DNA of 57,774 nucleotides from an uncultured Clostridia bacterium. Lineage in GTDB: Bacteria > Bacillota > Clostridia > Oscillospirales > Ruminococcaceae. Location of the stretch: NCBI GenBank assembly GCA_944385905.1, contig CALWZA010000024.1, positions 1 to 57,774 on the forward strand, read 5' to 3'. How positions within the stretch are numbered: position 1 is the stretch's first letter; each line of letters begins with the position of its first letter. Shown here piece after piece: positions 17,775 to 26,339 of the stretch. The notes under the pieces were generated by a model. That model was not told where the DNA came from. It ran no database searches and saw only the letters and a list, made by a program, of their open reading frames with translations. The translations under genes were made by a program, and so were the position numbers.

Positions 17775-18680
17775 CTATTCAAACAGCGCGTTTACAAAAT
17801 CGGTTGTTGAAAACGGCTGAATGTCCTCGATTTTTTCACCGACCGTTACAAGCTTTACGGGAATTTTAAGCTCGTCGGTTATTGAGATAATTATACCTCC
17901 TTTTGCCGTTCCGTCAAGCTTTGTAAGTATTATTCCCGTGATATCGGCGGCCTCGTTAAACTGTCTTGCCTGATTTACGGCGTTTTGTCCGGTTGTAGCG
18001 TCAAGAGCCAAAAGAACCTCGAGAGAACAGCCCTCAGCCTGTGTATGGACGATTCTTGATATCTTTTTAAGCTCCTCCATCAAATTCTTTTTGTTATGAA
18101 GTCTGCCTGCTGTATCGCATATAACTACATCGACATTTCTTGATTTCGCCGCCGCAAGTGCGTCGAAAACAACAGCCGCGGGGTCGGAACCCTCCTTATG
18201 CTTTATTATATCCACTCCGGCTCTGTTTGTCCAAACCTCAAGCTGGTCTATCGCCGCCGCGCGGAAAGTGTCGGCGGCAGCCACAAGCACGGATTTTCCG
18301 CTGTCCTTAAGCTGCTTTGAAAGCTTTCCGATAGTCGTTGTTTTTCCTACTCCGTTTACTCCTATTACAAGAATTACCGAAGGCTTTGTTGACAAATCAA
18401 GCGTTTCGCCCTCGCCGAGAATTCCGGCAATTATATCTTTCAGAGCGTTTTTAATATCCTCCGGTTCTTTTATCTTTTCTGATTTTACACGCTCTCTGAG
18501 CATATCGCATATTTTCACCGAGGTCTCGACACCCACGTCGCTTGTTATCAGGGTTTCTTCAAGCTCCTCAAAAAAGTCCTCGTCGATAACCGAAAACGAC
18601 TTGAGCAATGCGTCGATTTTACCCATCAATGAGTCCTTTGTCTTTTTAAGTCCGTTTTTAAGCTTTTCAAAAAAGCCCAT
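17775..18680 (-). CDS. ftsY: Signal recognition particle receptor FtsY
   Basis: 301 residues, short because the acidic N-terminal A domain is nearly absent. The NG domain is complete: four-helix N domain, then G1 GVNGVGKTTTIGKL, VAAADTFRAAAIDQL, DTAGRLHNKKNLMEEL (G3), TKLDGTAKGG (G4) and IPVKLVTVGEKIEDIQPF. It docks the SRP-ribosome complex at the membrane. It lies 18 bases after smc, a conserved neighbour in Firmicutes. Confidence 0.96.
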   Translation of the reverse strand: MGFFEKLKNGLKKTKDSLMGKIDALLKSFSVIDEDFFEELEETLITSDVGVETSVKICDMLRERVKSEKIKEPEDIKNALKDIIAGILGEGETLDLSTKPSVILVIGVNGVGKTTTIGKLSKQLKDSGKSVLVAAADTFRAAAIDQLEVWTNRAGVDIIKHKEGSDPAAVVFDALAAAKSRNVDVVICDTAGRLHNKKNLMEELKKISRIVHTQAEGCSLEVLLALDATTGQNAVNQARQFNEAADITGIILTKLDGTAKGGIIISITDELKIPVKLVTVGEKIEDIQPFSTTDFVNALFE

Positions 18681-18698
18681 TCGGTTTCCTCCCTTTGC

Positions 18699-21600
18699 TT
18701 AATTTGCTCCGTCCAGAGCGTATGTTTCGCTTACGTCCATTTTTAATATTTTTGAAACGCCTTTTTCCTGCATAGTTACTCCGTAAAGCACATCAGCCTC
18801 TTCCATTGTTCCCCGTCTGTGCGTAACTACAATAAACTGAGTTGTATCGGTATAGTTTCTTAAATACTGTGCGAATCTTGTCACGTTCACGTCGTCGAGA
18901 GCCGCCTCGATTTCGTCAAGTATGCAAAACGGCGACGGTTTTACTTTCAATATGGCAAAATAAATGGCAATCGCCACAAACGCCTGCTCTCCTCCCGAAA
19001 GCAATGACAGGCTTTTTATTACCTTTCCCGGCGGCGCAACATTTATTTCTATTCCCGATTCAAGCATGTTTTCAGGCTCTGTCAAAACAAGCTCACCGCG
19101 TCCGCCTCCGAAAAGCTCGGTGAATATGCGCTTGAAATTTTCATTTATTTTTTCAAAGCAGCCGGAAAATATTGTTTTCATGTTTTCGGTAAGACTGCTT
19201 ATGAGCTTTTCAAGCTCGGATTTTGATTTTAAAACATCGGAAAGCTGTCCGGACATAAACTTATATCTATCCGAAACTTCTTTATACTCGTCTAACGCAT
19301 CTGTGTTTACCGTTCCGAGCGCGCGTATTTTGTTTTTAAGCTCCGAAAGCTTTCTTTGCGCGGAGTTCATATCCTCTATGCTCTCCGCCTGCTCCGATGC
19401 CTCGCTCACCGTCAGGCTGTAGCTTTCCCAAAGCTGCGATACAATACTGTCAGCGTCGGCGCTTACGGTTTGTTTTCTCTCTTCCAGTCTTGACAGTTCT
19501 CCCGAAACCCTTTCCTTCTCCTCCTGCTTGGTGCGTTCAAGCGCTCTTTGCTCATTTGACTTTATCTCATATCCTGCACTTCTCTCCTGCTCGGATTTAA
19601 TGCTTTCGTTTATAAGACTTAATGTATCTTTGGTGCTTTCGAGAGCTTGCTTTCTCTCTTCAATATCAATCTTTATGCTGTCAATCTTTACAGCGTATTC
19701 TTTAATTTCTTTATCAAAACGCAGACCGTCCGCCGCTGTCTGAATTTTTGCGTCCTCAAGCCTTTTTATATCAGCATTACAGGCTTCGATATCCTTTTGA
19801 ATTTCAATTGAGGATATCTTAAACTCAGAAAGGCGGTTTGAGATAGCTTCTCTTTGAGATTTACAGCTGTCTCCCTTGCTTTGAGCTTCGCTGACAGCCG
19901 ACTCGGCTTTTACTATTTCATCTTCAAGCAAAATCAAAGAGTTTCTGCTATTTTGAGCCGATTCAATCGCTGAGCTTAATTTTTCCTTCAAATTCAAAAG
20001 AAGCTTATCCGAATCTTTTCTGCGCTCGCAAAGCTGATCTTTCAAAAGGGAAATTCGTTGAAGCTCGCTTTTGCATCTTGTCTTGTCATCGGAAAGCAGA
20101 GACTGCTGTTCTTTTTCGCTTTCGATGTCAAGCTCAAGCTTTTTTGTCTCCTCAGAAAGGCTTCTGAGTTTTATTTTGAGTTGTGCATGACTGCTTTCGA
20201 GATCTTTAAGCTCTGCCGAAGCGGCGTCGATCTCATTTTTCCTGCTCAAAACTCCTGTGGATTTTGACACGCTTCCGCCCGTAAACGAGCCTCCTGCGTT
20301 TATCACCTGACCGTCAAGGGTAACGATTTTAAACTTATATCCGAATTTTTTAGCTATTTTTGCCGCCGAATCTATATCCTCAGCGACTGCGATGCGTCCG
20401 AGAAGAGATTTTATTATCCCGGAGAACTTCTCGTCACACCTCACAAGCTCAAAGCCCAGGGCGACATACCCCTCCTGCATATCAAGTCCGCTTTCGGACA
20501 AAACACTTCCTTTTACAGAAGTTATCGGAAGGAATGTCGCTCTTCCGGCGTTTTCTTCCTTAAGAAGCCTTATACCTCTTTTTGCTGCTTCCTCATTTTC
20601 GACCGCTATGTTCTGAAGCGCTCCTCCGAGAGCCGTTTCGACTGCGACGGTATATTTGTTCTCAACGGTAATAAGCTGCGCTACCGAGCCGTAAACACCG
20701 CTTAGACGTCCGTTTTTGCCTGCTTTTACAATCTGCTTTACGCTGTGCGCGAAGCCCTCCATATTGCGCTCAAGGTCAGAAAGCAGCTGAAACCTTTGCT
20801 TTAACTCCCTTTCCCTGATTTCTATGGCATTGACCTGCTGCGTAAGGTTTTTCTGCTGTTCGGTTTTTTTGTTGAAAAGAAGCGTATAGCCGTTTATTTT
20901 ATTTGTATGCTCCGAGATTTTTTCCTCAATTTCATTTAACGCTGAGTTTACTTGGGCATATTCGCTTTCAAGTCTTTGTTCGCTCTCGTTAAAATCAGAA
21001 GATGTCTGCTTTATTTCATCAATTGATTTTTTCGACTCTTCGATACTGCTTTCAGCCGACGATATATTATAGACAAGCTCTGATTTTTTTATATAAAGCG
21101 CATTTAAAGATTCCCCCGACAAAGCTTTCTGCGAATCAAGCTTTCCCGCCTCGCTTTCAAGCTCGTTAAGCTCATTTTCGAGAGATTTGATGCTGTCGGC
21201 TATATCCGCGCTTTTATTTTTAAGCTCTGTTAAAAGTGCCTGATTTGATGCTATTTCCTCACACAGCTTGTCCTCGGAAGCCAAAGCCGCTTTCTTTTCG
21301 GCTTCGGTTTTGGAGATAAGGTCGCTTATATGGGCTATATCGTTTTCCATAACAGCTATATCGGAATGCGACTGAGAATTTTCCTGCTCGATTTTTAAAA
21401 TTCTGTCCCGGTATTCCTCAACCGCAACGGCACACTGCTGACGTTTGAGATAAAGCTCGTTGATTTCGTCCTCAATAGCGTCAATATCCTGCGTAAGACT
21501 CTCGTATTCGGAATTTGAAAGCAAAAGCCGGTTATCGATATCAGTAAGCAAGACCCTATACTCGCCGAACTTCTTTATCCAAAACGAAATTTCAAGTCTG

Positions 21601-22268
21601 CGTCTTTCCGAAGCTAAAGCCAGATATTTTTGCGCCTTTTCCGACTGTATGCGAAGCGGCTCAACCCTGCTTTCAAGCTCGGAAATAATATCTTTAAGCC
21701 TTAAAATGTTTTCCTCTGCCGACGAAAGCTTTCTCTCAGCCTCGGCTTTTTTATAGCGGAATTTCGCGATTCCCGCAGCCTCGTCAAATATTTCGCGCCT
21801 CTCTCCGCTTTTGCTGCTGACTATATCAGCTATCTTGCCCTGCCCGATTATCGAGTAGCCGTCCTTTCCGAGCCCGGTGTCTAAAAAAAGTTCTATAACG
21901 TCCTTGAGTCTAACCTGAGCGCCGTTTATCAAATATTCGCTGTCGCCGCTTCGGTAAAGCTTTCTCGATACACTCACCATATCGCTGTCAACAGGCAGGG
22001 CTCTGTCCGAATTTGATATATTCAGCGTTACCTGCGCAAAGCCCACGGATTTTCTGCTTTGAGTTCCGCTGAAAATTACATCCTCCATTTTTCCGCCTCG
22101 TAGCGCTTTTGTAGACTGCTCACCCAAGACCCAGCGTACAGCGTCGCCGATATTGCTCTTTCCGCTTCCGTTCGGGCCGACAACAGCTGTCATGCCTCTG
22201 CCGAAATCAAGCTTGATTTTATCGGGAAAGGATTTAAATCCGTGCAGCTCAATCGACTGTAAATACAT
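18699..22268 (-). CDS. smc: Chromosome partition protein SMC
   Basis: 1189 residues, normal length. Walker A is GPNGSGKSNIGDAVRW near residue 32. Two long coiled coils (about 170-500 and 670-1000) flank the hinge, where GVYGSVAQLI, ALGGALQNIAVE and GGSFTGGS are typical. The ABC signature LSLLSGGEQAFVAIAIYFAIL and Walker B CILDEIEAALDD lie near the end. It works with the ScpA/ScpB proteins coded at 2532-3846. AGGAGGACTCAG precedes the start. Confidence 0.97.
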   Translation of the reverse strand: MYLQSIELHGFKSFPDKIKLDFGRGMTAVVGPNGSGKSNIGDAVRWVLGEQSTKALRGGKMEDVIFSGTQSRKSVGFAQVTLNISNSDRALPVDSDMVSVSRKLYRSGDSEYLINGAQVRLKDVIELFLDTGLGKDGYSIIGQGKIADIVSSKSGERREIFDEAAGIAKFRYKKAEAERKLSSAEENILRLKDIISELESRVEPLRIQSEKAQKYLALASERRRLEISFWIKKFGEYRVLLTDIDNRLLLSNSEYESLTQDIDAIEDEINELYLKRQQCAVAVEEYRDRILKIEQENSQSHSDIAVMENDIAHISDLISKTEAEKKAALASEDKLCEEIASNQALLTELKNKSADIADSIKSLENELNELESEAGKLDSQKALSGESLNALYIKKSELVYNISSAESSIEESKKSIDEIKQTSSDFNESEQRLESEYAQVNSALNEIEEKISEHTNKINGYTLLFNKKTEQQKNLTQQVNAIEIRERELKQRFQLLSDLERNMEGFAHSVKQIVKAGKNGRLSGVYGSVAQLITVENKYTVAVETALGGALQNIAVENEEAAKRGIRLLKEENAGRATFLPITSVKGSVLSESGLDMQEGYVALGFELVRCDEKFSGIIKSLLGRIAVAEDIDSAAKIAKKFGYKFKIVTLDGQVINAGGSFTGGSVSKSTGVLSRKNEIDAASAELKDLESSHAQLKIKLRSLSEETKKLELDIESEKEQQSLLSDDKTRCKSELQRISLLKDQLCERRKDSDKLLLNLKEKLSSAIESAQNSRNSLILLEDEIVKAESAVSEAQSKGDSCKSQREAISNRLSEFKISSIEIQKDIEACNADIKRLEDAKIQTAADGLRFDKEIKEYAVKIDSIKIDIEERKQALESTKDTLSLINESIKSEQERSAGYEIKSNEQRALERTKQEEKERVSGELSRLEERKQTVSADADSIVSQLWESYSLTVSEASEQAESIEDMNSAQRKLSELKNKIRALGTVNTDALDEYKEVSDRYKFMSGQLSDVLKSKSELEKLISSLTENMKTIFSGCFEKINENFKRIFTELFGGGRGELVLTEPENMLESGIEINVAPPGKVIKSLSLLSGGEQAFVAIAIYFAILKVKPSPFCILDEIEAALDDVNVTRFAQYLRNYTDTTQFIVVTHRRGTMEEADVLYGVTMQEKGVSKILKMDVSETYALDGAN

Positions 22269-22288
22269 CTGAGTCCTCCTTTATCTTT

Positions 22289-23299
22289 TTATTTTTTGCT
22301 TTCAACGGCAAGTCTTTCTGTTTGCATCTCATTTTCAGACACTTGTATGTCTATTCCTTTTTCCTTAAAATAGATAACATTTGAACGCTTCTGCCCGAGT
22401 GCCTTGCTGAGCTGACCTTTCGGCACTGTAAAGCTTATGCTTTTTGGTTTTGTCTCCTCAACAGCCTTAAGCATCAGGCTTCTGTAAATAAAGTTGTCGC
22501 AAAGCTCCCGAAATGCCGGATGATACAGCCCTCCGACAAGCTTTTTCTCTACATCATCGGACGCATGAAGCCCGACTTTTATAACTCTTATGCCTTCATT
22601 TTCAAACATCATTATAAGCTCAGCGCAAAGTTCAACGGCTTTTTCAAGCTCATATGTTTTATATTCGCCCGATTTATAAAGCTCAGCCAGCCGTGTTCCG
22701 TCTATTACCGCTACCGGATATATCCTCACTTCCGACGGGCGCAGCTCAATAAGTCTTTCTGCTGTAAACCTGTCCAGCTGCGGCGTAGACTTATACAGCC
22801 CGACCATCATCTGAAGTCCGAGTGTAAAGCCTTTTCGCTTTATAAGCTCGGCGGCTTTTTCAACATCCGAAGCCGTATGGCCTCTGTCGTTTGCGCTCAA
22901 AACCCCGTCGTCCATGCTCTGAACTCCAAGCTCTATAGTCGTCACACCATAGCCTTTGAGTAAGTCAAGTATTTCCTCGCTGATGCTGTCTGGTCGTGTT
23001 GATATTCTGATTCCTTTAAATCCGCCCTCGCCCAAAAACGGCTTTGCGGCCTCAAGCAGTTCGAGCATATAGTTTCTGCTGATAGCTGTAAAGCTTCCGC
23101 CGAAAAACGCTATTTCCGCTTCGCTTTTATTTTTTATCTCCTCAAAGGCTTGTCCGCATATTCGTTCGACATCGGCACGGTGGGGAATTTCGGCTTTTCC
23201 TGTTATGCTTCTCTGGTCGCAGAAGCTGCACATATGAGGGCATCCGACATGAGGAACGAAAACAGCGACATTGCCGTGCTTTTTGTTACTGTACGGCAT
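22289..23299 (-). CDS. Radical SAM protein (Elp3/YtqA-like), coded between rnc and smc
   Basis: 336 residues. The iron-sulfur motif is GCPHMCSFCDQRSITG (CxxxCxxC near residues 19-26). FFGGSFTAISRNYMLELL, GIRISTRPDSI and TTIELGVQSMDDGVL follow, as in Elp3-type radical SAM enzymes and the clostridial protein coded at this locus. There is no acetyltransferase domain; the C-terminal 80 residues are of unknown fold. The link to tRNA modification is inferred from Elp3 and not proved. Its first 14 bases overlap the end of rnc. Confidence 0.87.
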   Translation of the reverse strand: MPYSNKKHGNVAVFVPHVGCPHMCSFCDQRSITGKAEIPHRADVERICGQAFEEIKNKSEAEIAFFGGSFTAISRNYMLELLEAAKPFLGEGGFKGIRISTRPDSISEEILDLLKGYGVTTIELGVQSMDDGVLSANDRGHTASDVEKAAELIKRKGFTLGLQMMVGLYKSTPQLDRFTAERLIELRPSEVRIYPVAVIDGTRLAELYKSGEYKTYELEKAVELCAELIMMFENEGIRVIKVGLHASDDVEKKLVGGLYHPAFRELCDNFIYRSLMLKAVEETKPKSISFTVPKGQLSKALGQKRSNVIYFKEKGIDIQVSENEMQTERLAVESKK

Positions 23300-23978
23300 A
23301 ACCCATCAGCTTCAGCGCTTCGCCGGCGGCATTTTGCTCAGCCTGCTTTTTGCTTTTGCCCTCTCCCTCGCCTATAATGTTTGAATTCAGCTTTACGACT
23401 ACCTTAAAATGCTTGTCGTGGTCGGGTCCCGACTCTCCGACAAGCTCGTACTCGACCTTTTCCTCAGGATTTTGCTGTATGATTTCCTGCAAAATCGTTT
23501 TGTGGTCGTCATGGCTGAGCCTGACATTTTTTATTCTCTCGTCGGTTACAAATCTCATAATGTGCTTTTTCGCGGCGTCCATTCCGCCGTCAAGATATAT
23601 TGCGGCGATTACCGCTTCAAAGGCGTCGGCAAGTATTGAGGCTCTCTCTCTTCCGCCCATATTTTCCTCGCCCTTGCCAAGCATTATATATTTTCCAAGC
23701 TGGATTTCTTTCGCAAAAACATACAGGGATTTTTCGCACACAAGTGAAGCTCTCGTTTTTGTGAGCGCGCCCTCAGGCAAGTTGGTGTAGTTTTCAAACA
23801 AATAATCCGAAACAACTATTGACAGCACCGAATCGCCCAGAAACTCAAGCCTTTCGTTTGAACGCCGTTCCTTTTTGTTCTCATTTGCGAACGATGAGTG
23901 AGAAAGAGCCTCGAAAACCAGACTCTTGTCTTTGAATTCATAGCCTATTATCTTTTCAAACTCGCCTAAATCCTGCAT
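23286..23978 (-). CDS. rnc: Ribonuclease III
   Basis: About 230 residues. The catalytic domain has the signature NERLEFLGDSVLSIVVSDYLF and the second acidic site in ILADAFEAVIAAIYLDGG. A double-stranded RNA-binding domain closes the protein (DHKTILQEIIQQ to GKSKKQAEQNAAGEALKLM). I start at ATG 23978, seven bases after GAGAGGG; an in-frame start at 24002 would overlap the plsX stop and has no better site. It processes rRNA precursors and structured RNAs. Confidence 0.96.
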   Translation of the reverse strand: MQDLGEFEKIIGYEFKDKSLVFEALSHSSFANENKKERRSNERLEFLGDSVLSIVVSDYLFENYTNLPEGALTKTRASLVCEKSLYVFAKEIQLGKYIMLGKGEENMGGRERASILADAFEAVIAAIYLDGGMDAAKKHIMRFVTDERIKNVRLSHDDHKTILQEIIQQNPEEKVEYELVGESGPDHDKHFKVVVKLNSNIIGEGEGKSKKQAEQNAAGEALKLMGYAVQ

Positions 23979-23998
23979 GTTCGTACCCTCTCTTATAA

Positions 23999-25009
23999 TC
24001 ACTTCTCAGCCTGCTGTTCCTTTATTGTTTTTAAACCGTCAGCTATTTCATCAATAACTCTGTTTTCCGCAAATGTCTTAGCCTGTCTTATCGCGTTGTA
24101 GAAAGCCTTTGCGTCGGAGCTTCCGTGAGCTTTGAATACGGGCTTAGATGTCCCCAAAAGCGGCGCTCCGCCGTATTCGGAATAGTCCATTTTTTTCTTA
24201 AAAGCTTTAATTTTTTTAAGCAGAAAGACAGCCCCTATTTTTGAAAGCACTCCGTCTAAAAGCATATTTTTAAGCTCGCTTGCGAAAAATTTGCCCATGC
24301 CCTCGTAAAGCTTCAGCATAAGGTTTCCCGAAAATCCGTCGGCGACAACAACGTCGGTTTCACCCAAAGGGATGTTTCTCGCTTCGATATTTCCGATAAA
24401 GTTTACCGGCGCGGACTTTAAAAGCTGATAAGCCGAAACCTCGGTTTCTCTTCCCTTTGTTTCCTCCGCTCCTATATTCGCGAGAGCAACGCTCGGATTT
24501 GAAACCCCAAGCACCTTGTTCATGTATGCGCTTCCCATTACCGCAAACTGCACAAGCATTTCGGGTCTGCACTCGGCGTTCGCTCCGACGTCAAGCATCA
24601 AAACAGGCTTGCCCCTTGTCGGAAGAATTGTCGCGAGTGCGGCTCTTTTTACTCCTCTGAGCCTTTTTACGATAAATGTCGCGCCTACAACCAACGCCCC
24701 GGTTGAGCCTGCCGACAAAAAAGCGTCCCCTTCACCGTCGGCAAGCATTTTCAGCCCGACAGCCATAGAGCTGTTTTTCATTTCGTTTAAAATTTTTGTA
24801 GGCTCTTCGCAGACCTCCATTATTTCGTCTGCCTGAGCTATGCTGAGCTTTTCAAGAGAAAGGCTGTTTTCTTCTGCGCAGTCTTTTATTTTCTTTTCGT
24901 CGCCGACAAGCACAACTTCGACTCCGAGCTCTTCAGCCGCTTTTATACTTCCCTTTATGGTTTCAAGCGGAGCGTTATCTCCTCCGAATGCGTCAACCAA
25001 AATTTTCAT
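23999..25009 (-). CDS. plsX: Phosphate acyltransferase PlsX
   Basis: 336 residues. MKILVDAFGGDNAP begins the protein, and GSTGALVVGATFIVKRLRGVKR, LMLDVGANAECRPEML and NIGAEETKGRETE are the family blocks. It makes acyl-phosphate from acyl-ACP for phospholipid synthesis. ATG 25009 is the start: the frame is open for 25 codons upstream, but those codons read into the end of trmFO and match nothing. The usual acpP gene between plsX and rnc is missing here. Confidence 0.95.
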   Translation of the reverse strand: MKILVDAFGGDNAPLETIKGSIKAAEELGVEVVLVGDEKKIKDCAEENSLSLEKLSIAQADEIMEVCEEPTKILNEMKNSSMAVGLKMLADGEGDAFLSAGSTGALVVGATFIVKRLRGVKRAALATILPTRGKPVLMLDVGANAECRPEMLVQFAVMGSAYMNKVLGVSNPSVALANIGAEETKGRETEVSAYQLLKSAPVNFIGNIEARNIPLGETDVVVADGFSGNLMLKLYEGMGKFFASELKNMLLDGVLSKIGAVFLLKKIKAFKKKMDYSEYGGAPLLGTSKPVFKAHGSSDAKAFYNAIRQAKTFAENRVIDEIADGLKTIKEQQAEK

Positions 25010-25031
25010 AGTGCTGTCATTTCCTTTCGTT

Positions 25032-26339
25032 TTAACAAAGAAGCTCGTCGAGCTTTTCAAGTCCTCTTTTTGCGATTGCCTCATATCTGAGCTTTCTATC
25101 CCTTATATGTTCGCTGAGAGGAGGCAGAATTCCCATATTGCAGCCCATCGGCTGAAAGTTTTCAACGCTCTCGTCGCTTATGTATTCACTCAGCGCTCCG
25201 AGCATTGTTTCACGCGGCAAATCAAAAACCGGAAGACCTTTTAATTCTCTCGCCAGTGAAAGTCCGGCGTATATTCCGCTTGCCGCCGATTCTATATACC
25301 CTTCAACGCCGGTTATCTGTCCGGCAAAGTATATTCTTTCGTTTGTTCTCATGCGAAACTGCTTATTTAAAAGCTTCGGTGAGTTTATAAACGTGTTTCT
25401 GTGCATGACTCCGTATCTTACAAAATCGGCGTTTTCAAGTCCGGTTATGAGTGAAAAAACTCTCTTTTGCTCAGGAAATTTCAGGTTTGTCTGAAATCCT
25501 ACAAGATTATACATTGTTCCTTCGTTGTTTTCTTTTCTAAGCTGAACCACCGCATAAGGGCGCTTTCCGGTTCTCGGGTCTGTAAGTCCGACCGGCTTTA
25601 AAGGTCCGAAACGCATGGTATCCTCCCCGCGCTTTGCCAAAACCTCGATAGGCATACACCCTTCGTAGACCTTAAACTTTTCAATATGCTCTTTTTCAAA
25701 CTCTTTAAGCGGTGCGCTTTCCGCATTGACAAGCTCGTTATAAAACCTGAGATACTCTTCTTTATCCATCGGGCAGTTGATATAATCCGCCTCTCCCTTG
25801 CCGTATCTCGAGGCGTAAAACACCAAGTCCTTATTAAGGCTTTCAAAGGTAACTATCGGTGCGGCGGCGTCGTGAAAATACAAATACTCTCCGCATATTT
25901 TTCTGATACTTTCGGCAAGCGGTTCGCTTGTAAGAGGTCCCGTAGCTATAATTACATAACCGTCAGACGGTATGTCCGTTATTTCCTCTGAAATCACTTT
26001 AATAAGCGGATGAGAATTTATTCTCTTTGTGATAAAATCCGAAAACTCCTCACGGTTTACCGCAAGCGCTCCGCCTGCCGAAACCTTTGTCTCCGCCGCG
26101 GCTTTCATTGTCAGCGAACCGAGCTTTCTCATTTCCTCTTTTAGCATTCCCGCAGCAGATTCTATTCTCTCCGCCTTTAATGAGTTTGAACACACAAGCT
26201 CAGCGAAACCGTTATATTTATGAGCCGGCGAAAATTTCTTAGGCTTCATCTCAAAAAGCTCAACCTGTATTCCGTTTTCGGCAAGCTGCCATGCCGCTTC
26301 GCATCCCGCAAGTCCCGCTCCGATTACCTTAACCTTCAT
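25032..26339 (-). CDS. trmFO: Folate-dependent tRNA (uracil-54) methyltransferase TrmFO
   Basis: 435 residues, FAD-binding. The Rossmann motif VIGAGLAGCEAAWQLAENG starts the protein, and LVCSNSLKAERIESAAGMLKEEM (in part), MRFGPLKPVGLTDPRTGKRPYAVVQLRKEN (in part) and GQITGVEGYIESAASG follow. It makes ribothymidine-54 in tRNA using methylene-tetrahydrofolate. It overlaps the topA stop by 11 bases, a very common Firmicutes pair. Confidence 0.96.
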   Translation of the reverse strand: MKVKVIGAGLAGCEAAWQLAENGIQVELFEMKPKKFSPAHKYNGFAELVCSNSLKAERIESAAGMLKEEMRKLGSLTMKAAAETKVSAGGALAVNREEFSDFITKRINSHPLIKVISEEITDIPSDGYVIIATGPLTSEPLAESIRKICGEYLYFHDAAAPIVTFESLNKDLVFYASRYGKGEADYINCPMDKEEYLRFYNELVNAESAPLKEFEKEHIEKFKVYEGCMPIEVLAKRGEDTMRFGPLKPVGLTDPRTGKRPYAVVQLRKENNEGTMYNLVGFQTNLKFPEQKRVFSLITGLENADFVRYGVMHRNTFINSPKLLNKQFRMRTNERIYFAGQITGVEGYIESAASGIYAGLSLARELKGLPVFDLPRETMLGALSEYISDESVENFQPMGCNMGILPPLSEHIRDRKLRYEAIAKRGLEKLDELLC

